This document shows positions 7,481-15,620 of a stretch of 64,000 bases of DNA, in pieces. The DNA is taken from NCBI GenBank assembly GCA_022823665.1, contig JAJEHN010000012.1, positions 142,425 to 206,424 on the forward strand, in the 5' to 3' direction. Under the pieces are notes generated by a model, which was given only the letters and a program-made list of their open reading frames with translations, ran no database searches and had not been told where the DNA came from. The number at the start of each line of letters is the position of its first letter. The stretch's first letter is position 1. Position numbers and translations under genes: made by a program. This DNA comes from Thermoanaerobaculia bacterium (GTDB lineage: Bacteria; Acidobacteriota; Thermoanaerobaculia; Multivoradales; Multivoraceae).

Positions 7481-10400
7481 CGAGTCGTACGCCTTGATCC
7501 TCCCTCGCCCCGAACCTCTCCTCGCCCTCCTGCTCTGCGCCGCCGCCGCGGCCGCCCAACCGGCGGCCAACGAGTGGCCGGGGCTGCTCGACGCCCTCGC
7601 CTTCCGCCACATCGGACCGATCGGCAACCGCGTTTCCGCGGTCGCCGGCGTCCTCGGCGATCCACGGACCTGGTACGCGGGCGCCGCGTCGGGCGGGCTC
7701 TGGCGCAGCAACGACGGCGGCGTCGGCTGGGACGCGATCTTCGACCGCCAGCAGGCGGCTTCGATTGGCGCGATCGCGGTCGCCCCCTCCGACCCGAACG
7801 TGGTCTGGGTCGGCACCGGCGAGAGCTTCATCCGCAGCAACATCTCGATCGGCAACGGCATCTACCGTTCGACCGACCGCGGAGACAGCTTCGAACACCT
7901 GGGACTCGAAGCCAGCGGCAGGATCGGCCGCATCCTGGTCCACCCGGACGATCCCGACACCGCCCTGGTCGCCGCCCTCGGCCACGCCTACGGGCCGCAG
8001 GAGCAGGGCGAAACGGCCCGCGGTGTCTTCCGCACCATCGACGGCGGCGCGACCTGGGAGCACGTCCTCTTCGTCGACGCGGACACCGGCGCCGTGGACC
8101 TCGCCTTCGCGCCCGACAACCCGCGCTTCGTCTACGCCGCGGCCTGGCAGATCGAGATCCGCACCTCCGGCCGCACCAGCGGCGGCCCGGGCAGCGGCAT
8201 CTACCGCTCGAAGGACGGCGGCGACACCTGGGTGCGTCTCGAGGGAGCGGGCCTGCCCGAACCGCCGCTCGGCAAGATCGGGCTCGCCGTGTCGGCCGAC
8301 GATCCGGACCGCGTCTACGCCCTGATCGAGACGAGTTCGAACCGCGACTTCGCCCCCTCCGATCCGTTCGCCGGCGTGCTCTGGCGCTCGGACGACCGCG
8401 GCGACTCCTGGCGCCTGATCAGCCGCGACCTGAACCTGATCACCCGGCCGCTCTACTACACGCGGATGGCCGCGGCCCCCGACCGCGCGGACGAGGTCAC
8501 TTTCGTCGCGACCCGCCAGTCCGTCTCGCTCGACGGCGGCCGCACGGTCGAGAGCGAGGGCTTTGAACAGCCGGGCTGGGACCACCACGACATCTGGATC
8601 GACCCCCTCGACCCCGACCGCCGCATCGTCGGCCACGACGGCGGCGTCAGCGTGTCGAACGACCGCGGGCGCTCCTGGTACCGGCCGCAGTTGCCGATCG
8701 CCCAGATGTACCACGTCTCGACCGACGACCGCGTGCCCTACTTCGTCTACGGCAACCGCCAGGACGGACCCTCGATGCGAGGACCGAGCCGCGTCCTCTA
8801 CGGAGGACGCACCCAGGGCATCCCGGTCGGCGAGTGGCACTCCGTCGGTGGCTGCGAGGTCGGCTTCTCGATGGTCCACCGCGCCGACCCGGACCTCGTC
8901 TGGACCGGCTGCTACGACGGTCAACTCGAGCTTTACGACCTGCGCTCGGGCCAGTCCCGCGACGTCAGCGTCTGGCCGCTGGCCATCGAGAGCTCGCCGG
9001 CCTCGGAACTCGAGTACCGCTTCCAGTGGACTGCCCCCTTCGCCACCTCGCCGCACGATCCGGAGGCCGTCTACGCCGGCAGCCAGTACGTCCACCAGAG
9101 CCGCGACCGCGGCCAGAGCTGGGAGCGGATCTCGCCCGATCTGACCACCGCCGACCCGGCGCTCATGCGCCGCACCGGCGGTCTGACCCTCGACGACGCC
9201 GGACCGACGATCGCGCCGGTCGTGTTCGCGATCGCCGAGAGCCCGCTGGAGCCCGGGCTGATCTGGGCCGGCACGAACGACGGCCAGGTCCAGTTGACCC
9301 GGAACGGTGGCGAGACGTGGACCAACGTGACCGCGAACCTCACCGGCCTGCCGCCCCTCGGCACCGTGCGCAACATCGACCCCTCGGACTTCGCCGCCGG
9401 CGCCGCCTACGTGGCGGTCGACCGTCACCAGGAGGGCGACACGACGCCCTACGTGTTCCGGACGAGCGACTACGGCGAAACGTGGACCGATCTCGCGGCC
9501 GGCCTGCCGCGCGGACCGCTCGCGAACGTCCACGCCATCCGCGAAGATCCGGAGCAGGCCGGGCTGCTCTTCCTGGGCACCGAGAACGCGCTCCACGTCT
9601 CCTTCGACGATGGCGCGAACTGGCGGAGCCTCTCGCGGCGCAGCGACGGCGCCGCGAACCTGGCTCCGGCGCCCGTCCACTGGATCGAGGTGCAGGAACA
9701 CTTCGACGACCTGGTCGTCGCCACCTATGGCCGCGGCATCTGGATCCTGGACGACCTCACGCCGCTTCGCGAGATTGCGCGCGGACTGACGACCCGGGGC
9801 CCGACGCTGCTGGCGCCGCGGATCACGTACCGCTTCCGCACCCGCGGCGCGCCGATGGCCCAGCCGGACGTGCCGGCGACCGGCACGAACCCGCCCTATG
9901 GCGCACTGCTCCACTACTGGATCCCGGAGCCGACCGAGGGCAACGAGACGTCGCCGGAAGGCGATACCCGCAGCGCGGCAATCCGCATCCGGGACGGCGA
10001 AGGCCATCTGGTCCGCACCCTGGACGATCTGCCCGCGGCGCCTGGCCTTCACCGGGTGACCTGGGACCTGCGCCACGACGCGACCACCCAGGCGCGGCTG
10101 CGCACCCGGCCCGACGAACGGCCGGACTGGCAAATGCCGGAGGCTGGCTGGCGGCCCCTGCCCGACGGCGGCCGCTTCTCGATGCTGGCGGCGCCCGGCG
10201 GCTACCGGATCGAGTTGGTGCGTGCGGGCGACGGCGACAGCGACGCGGAGGACGAAAGCGAACCGATCTCGACGGTCGACATGGAGATCCTCCTCGACCC
10301 GGACTCCACCGCCTCCTCCGGCGACCTGACCGCGCAGCAAACCCTGCTCGTCGAGATCCGCGACGGCATCGAACGAGCCGCCTACCTCATCAACGAGGCC

Positions 10401-10790
10401 GAGCGTCTCCGCCACGACCTGCGGCAACTCGAAGATCGCCTCTCGGAACGCGGGGGCGACGTCGACGTCTTCGAAGCGACCAACCAGGCCGGCTCGCTGC
10501 GGCAGGAACTCCGGGCGATCGAGGGAGAGTTCTTCGATCTTCGGATGACCGGCACCGGCCAGGACGCCCTGCGCTGGCCGCGCAAGCTCTACGCCCGACT
10601 CACCTACCTGGCGCGCTCGGTCGGCCAGGCCGACGCCAGGCCGACCGATCAGCAGGCGGCGGTGTGGGAGATGCTGAGCAGCCAGCTCGCCGAGCAGGAG
10701 AACCGTTTCGGCGCTACTCTTGCCGGCCCGCTGGCGGACCTGAACCGGACCCTCGCCGACAGCGGTTTCCCCCTGGTGGACACTCGTTGA
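7461..10790 (+). CDS. secreted BNR/sortilin-like beta-propeller protein
   Basis: About 1100 aa. At least eleven Asp-box motifs recur (SNDGGVGW, STDRGDSF, TIDGGATW, SKDGGDTW, SDDRGDSW, SRDRGQSW, TSDYGETW, SFDDGANW), the mark of BNR/VPS10-type propellers found in exo-acting glycosidases and protein-binding sortilins. After the propellers a beta-rich segment and a helical segment (EIRDGIERAAYLINEAERL) close the chain. The ATG at 7461 lies inside a repeat; the TTG at 7494 would give a cleaner signal peptide (ILPRPEPLLALLLCAAAAAA). Sialidase catalytic residues were not identified, so enzyme activity is uncertain. The next gene starts in its stop codon. Confidence 0.8.
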   Translation: MPRSGEPESYALILPRPEPLLALLLCAAAAAAQPAANEWPGLLDALAFRHIGPIGNRVSAVAGVLGDPRTWYAGAASGGLWRSNDGGVGWDAIFDRQQAASIGAIAVAPSDPNVVWVGTGESFIRSNISIGNGIYRSTDRGDSFEHLGLEASGRIGRILVHPDDPDTALVAALGHAYGPQEQGETARGVFRTIDGGATWEHVLFVDADTGAVDLAFAPDNPRFVYAAAWQIEIRTSGRTSGGPGSGIYRSKDGGDTWVRLEGAGLPEPPLGKIGLAVSADDPDRVYALIETSSNRDFAPSDPFAGVLWRSDDRGDSWRLISRDLNLITRPLYYTRMAAAPDRADEVTFVATRQSVSLDGGRTVESEGFEQPGWDHHDIWIDPLDPDRRIVGHDGGVSVSNDRGRSWYRPQLPIAQMYHVSTDDRVPYFVYGNRQDGPSMRGPSRVLYGGRTQGIPVGEWHSVGGCEVGFSMVHRADPDLVWTGCYDGQLELYDLRSGQSRDVSVWPLAIESSPASELEYRFQWTAPFATSPHDPEAVYAGSQYVHQSRDRGQSWERISPDLTTADPALMRRTGGLTLDDAGPTIAPVVFAIAESPLEPGLIWAGTNDGQVQLTRNGGETWTNVTANLTGLPPLGTVRNIDPSDFAAGAAYVAVDRHQEGDTTPYVFRTSDYGETWTDLAAGLPRGPLANVHAIREDPEQAGLLFLGTENALHVSFDDGANWRSLSRRSDGAANLAPAPVHWIEVQEHFDDLVVATYGRGIWILDDLTPLREIARGLTTRGPTLLAPRITYRFRTRGAPMAQPDVPATGTNPPYGALLHYWIPEPTEGNETSPEGDTRSAAIRIRDGEGHLVRTLDDLPAAPGLHRVTWDLRHDATTQARLRTRPDERPDWQMPEAGWRPLPDGGRFSMLAAPGGYRIELVRAGDGDSDAEDESEPISTVDMEILLDPDSTASSGDLTAQQTLLVEIRDGIERAAYLINEAERLRHDLRQLEDRLSERGGDVDVFEATNQAGSLRQELRAIEGEFFDLRMTGTGQDALRWPRKLYARLTYLARSVGQADARPTDQQAAVWEMLSSQLAEQENRFGATLAGPLADLNRTLADSGFPLVDTR

Positions 10791-11734
10791 CCGTAGCCGC
10801 ATCCTCCCTTCCGCGTCGCCCTGAATCGGCTGCGTTCCGCCGGCGCCGCATCGAGGCCAGCGGCACCCAGCTAGAGGTCTACGAGTGGGGCCCAGCCGAT
10901 GGTCCCGCGATCCTGCTGGCTCACGGCATCCAGGACTTCGCGCTGACCCTCGCGCCGGTCGCGGAGGCGTTCGCCGCCGACCACCGGGTGATCGCCTACG
11001 ACCTGCGCGGCCACGGCGAGAGCGCACATCCCGGCATCTACACGATGGCCCACCACATCGCCGACCTGCACGCCGTGTTCCTCGACTGCGAAGTCGAGCG
11101 GCCGTTCGTCATCGGCCATAGCCTCGGCGGCCAGGTCGTGGCCCAGTGGGCGGGCATCTTCGCGGAGCTGCCACGGGCCATCGTGCTGATCGAGGGTCTC
11201 GGGCCGCCCTACGCGCTGAACCGCTTTCCCGAAGACGTCAAGCAGAAACGGGCCAGGACGGGAATCGAGGCGCTGACCCACCCGCGACAGCACCGGCTGG
11301 TCGCCTCGAAGGAGCACGCCTGGGACCTCCTGAAGCGCGTGCATCCCCGCCTCGACCCGGAGCGTGCCCGCGAGTTCGTCGACCTGGGCACGCGACCCCT
11401 CCCCGGCGGCGGCCTGGAGTGGAAGTGGGATCCACAGGTGGTGACGACCTGGATGTCGAACGTGCCGGAAGCATCCGAGGAACGCTGGAGCTGGGTCACC
11501 TGCCCCACCCTCATCCTCACCGCCGCCCTGGCCAACGAGTTCTGGACCAGCCGCCGCGGCGTCGACGACCAGCACGCCACCCCCGAACCCGAAGAGATCG
11601 CGCGCCGCGTCGCCCTCTTCCGCCGCGGCCGGCACGAGGAGATCGAAGGCGCCGGCCACATGGTCCACTACGACGCTCCGGACCGGCTGGTCGAGTCGAT
11701 CCGGGGCTTCATGGAGCGACTGCCGCGGGCGTAG
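10787..11734 (+). CDS. alpha/beta hydrolase
   Basis: 315 aa. Start is TTG at 10787, overlapping the TGA of the BNR gene (TTGA), so translation is coupled. The fold is clear: AILLAHGIQDF (oxyanion region), YDLRGHGES, nucleophile elbow GHSLGG near residue 110, and a late catalytic His in EGAGHMVHYD. No signal peptide. The substrate is not evident; ester, epoxide or C-C hydrolases share this pattern. The overlap suggests co-expression with the secreted propeller. Confidence 0.85.
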   Translation: MTVAASSLPRRPESAAFRRRRIEASGTQLEVYEWGPADGPAILLAHGIQDFALTLAPVAEAFAADHRVIAYDLRGHGESAHPGIYTMAHHIADLHAVFLDCEVERPFVIGHSLGGQVVAQWAGIFAELPRAIVLIEGLGPPYALNRFPEDVKQKRARTGIEALTHPRQHRLVASKEHAWDLLKRVHPRLDPERAREFVDLGTRPLPGGGLEWKWDPQVVTTWMSNVPEASEERWSWVTCPTLILTAALANEFWTSRRGVDDQHATPEPEEIARRVALFRRGRHEEIEGAGHMVHYDAPDRLVESIRGFMERLPRA

Positions 11735-11819
11735 GTTTCTTGGCGTGCACCCGCCCGCGTGGGTCCAAGGGAGGGGGTCCCGGACGGACGCTCGCGCCCA
11801 CTTGGTGGACTGGGGGTCG

Positions 11820-12875
11820 CTAGTCGCCCAGGAGGTTGGTAAGCAAGTCGGCGAGGCGGTAGCCGGCCAGGGCGGCGCGCTGCAGGGAGATGTCGTATGC
11901 GAGGTCGGCGTAGGCGGCGGGAGGGGCTTCGCCGCGGGTGAGGTCGGGGGGATAGAGCGTGTTGCGGACGATCTGGTTGGACTCTGTTGCCCAGGCTTCG
12001 AAGTCGCCGGACTTGAGGCTGGCGCGGACGGCGTCGTCGAAGGGGTGGCGAGAGCGGGCTTCGGCGGCTACCCGGTTCTTGTGGGCTTCGTACTCGCTAT
12101 CGCGAAGCTCTCCGAAGGTCCCCCAGAACTGCTCGGGCGGTGGCGGCTGATTCGAGTCCGAGGTGAGTGTCGTGAGCGCCTGTTGCCTGTAGTCGGCCCG
12201 GAACCGGCCGTCGAGGGCGCCGTCCCAGAAGGCGTGCAGGTTACGGTTCCACTCGTCCAGACCGAAGCCGTTGCCGCCGCGGTCGCCTTCCCGCTCGTCG
12301 CGGCGCTCCGTGACCCGCGAGGCGGCGTGAAGCGGCTGGTGAATGTCGCCGACGAGGTGGAAGATCCAGGCCAGGTGGATGGCGCGCTTGTCCGCGCGGC
12401 CAGAGGTATCGGCGACGGAGCGGGCGAGTTCGACCAACTGGCTCACGGCGTTCGGCTCGGCCACGGGCAGATCGGTGTCGTGAGCGGTCCCGTCCGCGCC
12501 CTGGCGCCAGGTCCAGCCGATGTAGTGCCAGGTCGGGCGGTTGTACTTGTCTAGCTGGCGCGCCAGGTCGGGCCAGTAGGCGGCGCGTTCGAAGAGGATG
12601 CGGTCGGCAACTTCGCTGCTCCCGGCGTCCCCCAGGCGATACGCGAAGCGACCGCAACCACGACGGCGATCCTGGTTCAGATCGAGGCAGTGCATCAGGC
12701 TGTCGCGAGGCGCCTGCCGGAACAGCGCCAGGACCCGGCTGCGGACCTCCGGCTCCAGTTCCTGCCAGGCGATCCGGGCGATGAGTTCATGGCCGAAGTC
12801 GTTCCAGGCGTGGCTTGGTGCGACGGCTGCGAGGCCCGTAACGGCCGTAGTCAACACGACTTGTCGAAAGCGCAT
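11820..12875 (-). CDS. S1/P1-type zinc-dependent nuclease
   Basis: 351 aa from the ATG at 12875. The signal peptide ends at PSHA, leaving Trp24 as the mature N-terminus, as required in S1/P1 nucleases where its main-chain amine and carbonyl bind zinc. Other zinc ligands are visible: His29 (WNDFGH), the Asp of AYWPD, the His of WHYIGW, His/Asp of HLVGDIHQPLH and His/Asp of LHAFWD. The family degrades single-stranded DNA and RNA outside the cytoplasm, often for phosphate or nucleoside scavenging. A TACACT hexamer sits seven bases before the ATG with no Shine-Dalgarno. Confidence 0.9.
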   Translation of the reverse strand: MRFRQVVLTTAVTGLAAVAPSHAWNDFGHELIARIAWQELEPEVRSRVLALFRQAPRDSLMHCLDLNQDRRRGCGRFAYRLGDAGSSEVADRILFERAAYWPDLARQLDKYNRPTWHYIGWTWRQGADGTAHDTDLPVAEPNAVSQLVELARSVADTSGRADKRAIHLAWIFHLVGDIHQPLHAASRVTERRDEREGDRGGNGFGLDEWNRNLHAFWDGALDGRFRADYRQQALTTLTSDSNQPPPPEQFWGTFGELRDSEYEAHKNRVAAEARSRHPFDDAVRASLKSGDFEAWATESNQIVRNTLYPPDLTRGEAPPAAYADLAYDISLQRAALAGYRLADLLTNLLGD

Positions 12876-12882
12876 GGTTGGG

Positions 12883-12888
12883 AGTGTA
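12883..12888 (-). promoter_or_regulatory. -10-like TACACT for the S1/P1 nuclease (leaderless candidate)
   Basis: TACACT followed by seven bases (CCCAACC) and the ATG at 12875. The same TACACTCCC string precedes the gene at 30362. No ribosome-binding site fits between. Confidence 0.4.
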
Positions 12889-12900
12889 CAGAGAGCTGGC

Positions 12901-12946
12901 TCGCCGGATGCCGGCCAGAAGGCCGGCGCACCCAGTGGTCGCCGTT
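12901..12946 (-). repeat. palindromic intergenic repeat, copy C
   Basis: Inverted relative to copy A: on the reverse strand it reads CCACTGGGTGCGCCGGCC, a TTCT loop, then GGCCGGCATCCGGCGA. It lies in the divergent promoter region between the nuclease and the synthetase-like gene. Confidence 0.65.
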
Positions 12947-12950
12947 GCTC

Positions 12951-12993
12951 CGGTAGCCGCCAAGGGCGCCGGCGCAACCAGTGATCTGCGTTG
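12951..12993 (-). repeat. palindromic intergenic repeat, copy D (degenerate)
   Basis: The segment GCCGGCGCAACCAGTGATC followed by TGCGTTG matches GCCGGCGCACCCAGTGGTC followed by GCCGTTG of copy C, about 46 bases away in tandem. Its edge supplies GATAAA, a possible -10 for the downstream gene. Confidence 0.5.
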
Positions 12994-13036
12994 ATAAAGT
13001 CCGCGCCGGTTCGCCTCCGCAGAAGCCCCGCCCACC

Positions 13037-14566
13037 GTGTCCAGCGTTCAGAACTTCACGCTCTACGACGTTCTCGTCCGCAACGCGACGGCGTTCGGCG
13101 ACCGGCTCGCGCTCGTCACGGAGGATGGCGAGGAACGGAACTTCGCGGAACTCCGCGACCGCGTCGACGCGCTGGCGGCCGGGCTCGACGGACTCGGCCT
13201 CGCGGCCGGGGACCGTCTCGCCGTCCTGGCCCAGAACTCGGCAGCCTACGTGGAGCTCTACCTCGCCTGCGCCCGCCAGGGCATCGTCGTCTACCCGATC
13301 AACTGGCGGCTGCAGCCCGGTGAAATCGAGATGCTCGTCCGCGAGCGGGCGAAGCCCCGGGCCTTCGTGGTCGGCGCGGACTTCCTCGACGCGGTGCCGG
13401 GCGGCCCCGGCGACGAGGCGATCCCCCACTGGTTCGAGTTCGGTGACGATGCGGCGGACGGATATGCCTCGCTGGACTCGCTCTACGCCGGCGCCGGCGA
13501 GGCGGCGGACCTGCCACGGCCGGACGTCTCCGCCGGCGAGCCCTTCGCGGTCATCGCGACCGCCGCCGTCGACGTCATCCCGCGCGGCGCCCTGCTCAGC
13601 CACTCGAACCTGGTCTGGGCCAACCTGCAGGAGATCGCATCGCTCGGGCTGGACGGCTCCGACCGCAACCTGGTCGCGCTGCCGCTCTTCCACATCGCGG
13701 CGCTCGGCCACCTGCTGAGCGTCTTCCACGCCGGCGGCGCCAACGTCGTCACCGCGAAGTACGACCCGGCCCAGGCCGTCGAACTGATCGACCGCTACGC
13801 GATCACGATGATCAGCGACTTCCCGCCGGTGCTCACGACCCTGCTCGACGCGGCGGCCGAAGCCGGGAGCCGCCTGCCCAGCCTGCGCCACGTGACCGGC
13901 CTGGACTCGCCGGACACGATGCAGCGGCTGCACGACGAGACGGACGCCACCTTCTGGGCCGGCTTCGGGCAGTGCGAGACGAGCGGTTTCGTCACGATCC
14001 AGAACGCCCGCGAGCGGCTCGGCTGCGCCGGCAAGGCGGCCGAACTCTGCAGCGTCCGCCTGGTCGACGACGACGAACGCGAGGTGCCGGCCGGCGAGGA
14101 CGGCGAGATCGTCGTCCGCGGACCGCTGGTCTTCCTGGGCTACGACGGGCAGCCCGACGTGACCGCCCACACTTTCCGCGGCGGCTGGCACCACACCGGC
14201 GACATCGGCCGCTTCGACGAGGAAGGCAATCTCTTCTACGTCGCCCGCAAGCCGGAGAAGGAACTGATCAAGCCCGGCGGCGAGAACGTCTACCCCGCCG
14301 AGGTCGAGGCCGCCATCCTCGAACTCGACACGGTGCGCGCGGCATGCGTCTTCGGGGTCAGCGACGACCGCTGGGGCGAGGCGATCCGCGCCGTGGTAGA
14401 GGCCGATGCCGACGCCGGTATCGACCAGGAGTCGGTCCGCGAGCACGTCGGTTCCCGGATCGCCCGGTTCAAGCGGCCCCGCGACGTCATCTTCACCAGC
14501 GAGTTGCCGCGGAGCGGTGACCACGTCGACCGCGCCGCGGTCAAGGACCGCTGGGGAGACCAGTAG
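13037..14566 (+). CDS. ANL-superfamily acyl-CoA synthetase-like protein with degenerate active site
   Basis: 509 aa, GTG start. The overall layout is that of acyl-/aryl-CoA synthetases: GFGQCETSGF (A5 region), HTGDIGRFDEEGN (A7 Asp) and KPGGENVYPAEVE (A8 hinge). Two normally essential parts are altered. The phosphate loop (usually TSGTTGxPKG) reads ATAAVDVIPRG at residues 174-184, and the C-terminal catalytic Lys of the GK motif is replaced in LPRSGDHVDR. Adenylation therefore may not occur. It precedes a PfkB-type kinase by six bases, probably in one operon. Confidence 0.8.
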   Translation: MSSVQNFTLYDVLVRNATAFGDRLALVTEDGEERNFAELRDRVDALAAGLDGLGLAAGDRLAVLAQNSAAYVELYLACARQGIVVYPINWRLQPGEIEMLVRERAKPRAFVVGADFLDAVPGGPGDEAIPHWFEFGDDAADGYASLDSLYAGAGEAADLPRPDVSAGEPFAVIATAAVDVIPRGALLSHSNLVWANLQEIASLGLDGSDRNLVALPLFHIAALGHLLSVFHAGGANVVTAKYDPAQAVELIDRYAITMISDFPPVLTTLLDAAAEAGSRLPSLRHVTGLDSPDTMQRLHDETDATFWAGFGQCETSGFVTIQNARERLGCAGKAAELCSVRLVDDDEREVPAGEDGEIVVRGPLVFLGYDGQPDVTAHTFRGGWHHTGDIGRFDEEGNLFYVARKPEKELIKPGGENVYPAEVEAAILELDTVRAACVFGVSDDRWGEAIRAVVEADADAGIDQESVREHVGSRIARFKRPRDVIFTSELPRSGDHVDRAAVKDRWGDQ

Positions 14567-14572
14567 CCCGCC

Positions 14573-15607
14573 GTGGCGGAGCCGCCGCGGGCAGCCGACC
14601 CGGAACTGGTCGGAATCGAAAACGCGATCCTCGACCTGCTGGTCCGGGTAGAGGACCGGCACCTGGACGAGATGGGCCTCGACAAGGGGATCATGAAGCT
14701 CGTCACCGCCGAAGAGCAGGAGGCGATCCTCGATCACGTGCTGAGCCGCGACGGCGAAGTCCTGCAGCCGGAGATCGAGGCCGGCGGCTCCTGCGCCAAC
14801 GTGCTGCGCGCCGCGTCCCTGCTCGGCGTCGCCACCAGCTACAGCTCGGCGGTCGCCGCCGACGACACCGGCCGCCTGTTCGAGCGCGGTCTGAACGCGA
14901 GCCGGGTCCGGAACCGGCTGGCCCACATCGACGGCGTCACCGGCACGTCGGTCGTTCTCGTGACTCCCGACGGCGAACGGACGATGAACACGCACCTGGG
15001 CGTGTGCCGGCAGTACCGCCCGGAACACGTGCCCGAGGACGACATCCGGCGGTCGCGGATCTTCTTCACCACCGGTTACATCTGGGACACCCCGAACCAG
15101 ATCGACGCGATCGAACACGCGATCGCGGTCGCCCGCCGCGCCGGCGCCAGGCTGGCCATCGATCTCGCCGATCCGTTCGCGGTCGGCCGCTCGCGCGACC
15201 ACCTCATGCGGCACAAGGAACACGGCTTCGACATCCTGTTCGCCAACGCCGAAGAGGCGCGGATGATGACCGGTCTCGGGCCGGAGGCCGCGGCCCGCGA
15301 GTTGGCCAGGACGATTGAAGTCGTGGCGGTCAAGGACGGAGTACGCGGCGCCTGGGTGCGCCGGGGCGACGAAGTGCACCACGTGCCCGCCCACCGGGTC
15401 GAGGTCGTCGACACGACCGGCGCCGGCGACTGCTTCGCCGCCGGTTTCCTCTACGGCCTGCTTCGGGACCTGCCGATCCGCACCTGCTGCGAGGTCGGCA
15501 TCGCCATGGCGGCGGATACGATCACGCACCTGGGCGTCAAGCTGTCGCCCGACATCCGGGAACGGCTGGTGGCGCTCGAGGAGCGGCAGGCTGTGGCGGC
15601 CCATTGA
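14573..15607 (+). CDS. PfkB-family carbohydrate/nucleoside kinase
   Basis: 344 aa, GTG start six bases after the preceding stop. PfkB signature 2 is intact as DTTGAGDCFAAGFLYG, with the catalytic Asp in GAGD, and the N-terminal sugar-binding region EAGGSCANVLRAASLLG is typical. The closest-looking relatives are adenosine/ribokinase-like kinases of environmental bacteria; the true substrate cannot be set from sequence. No signal peptide. The coupling to a synthetase-like protein is unexplained. Confidence 0.85.
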   Translation: MAEPPRAADPELVGIENAILDLLVRVEDRHLDEMGLDKGIMKLVTAEEQEAILDHVLSRDGEVLQPEIEAGGSCANVLRAASLLGVATSYSSAVAADDTGRLFERGLNASRVRNRLAHIDGVTGTSVVLVTPDGERTMNTHLGVCRQYRPEHVPEDDIRRSRIFFTTGYIWDTPNQIDAIEHAIAVARRAGARLAIDLADPFAVGRSRDHLMRHKEHGFDILFANAEEARMMTGLGPEAAARELARTIEVVAVKDGVRGAWVRRGDEVHHVPAHRVEVVDTTGAGDCFAAGFLYGLLRDLPIRTCCEVGIAMAADTITHLGVKLSPDIRERLVALEERQAVAAH

Positions 15608-15620
15608 CAGGAGAGAGACC

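Noticed and set aside
8834..10786. Upstream part of the open frame leading into the alpha/beta hydrolase
   Set aside because: It overlaps the BNR gene out of frame and is Arg/Pro-rich; only the section from TTG 10787 has hydrolase motifs.
6360..11027. 1555-residue open frame on the reverse strand across the dehydrogenase, BNR and hydrolase genes
   Set aside because: Antisense to three genes with clear motifs; its sequence is Arg/Gly/Val/Asp-rich low-complexity typical of frames opposite GC-rich coding sequence, with no recognisable domain.
11735..11819. Possible terminator between the alpha/beta hydrolase and nuclease genes
   Set aside because: Only short interrupted pairings (TTGG/CCAA, ACCC/GGGT) were found; too weak to list.
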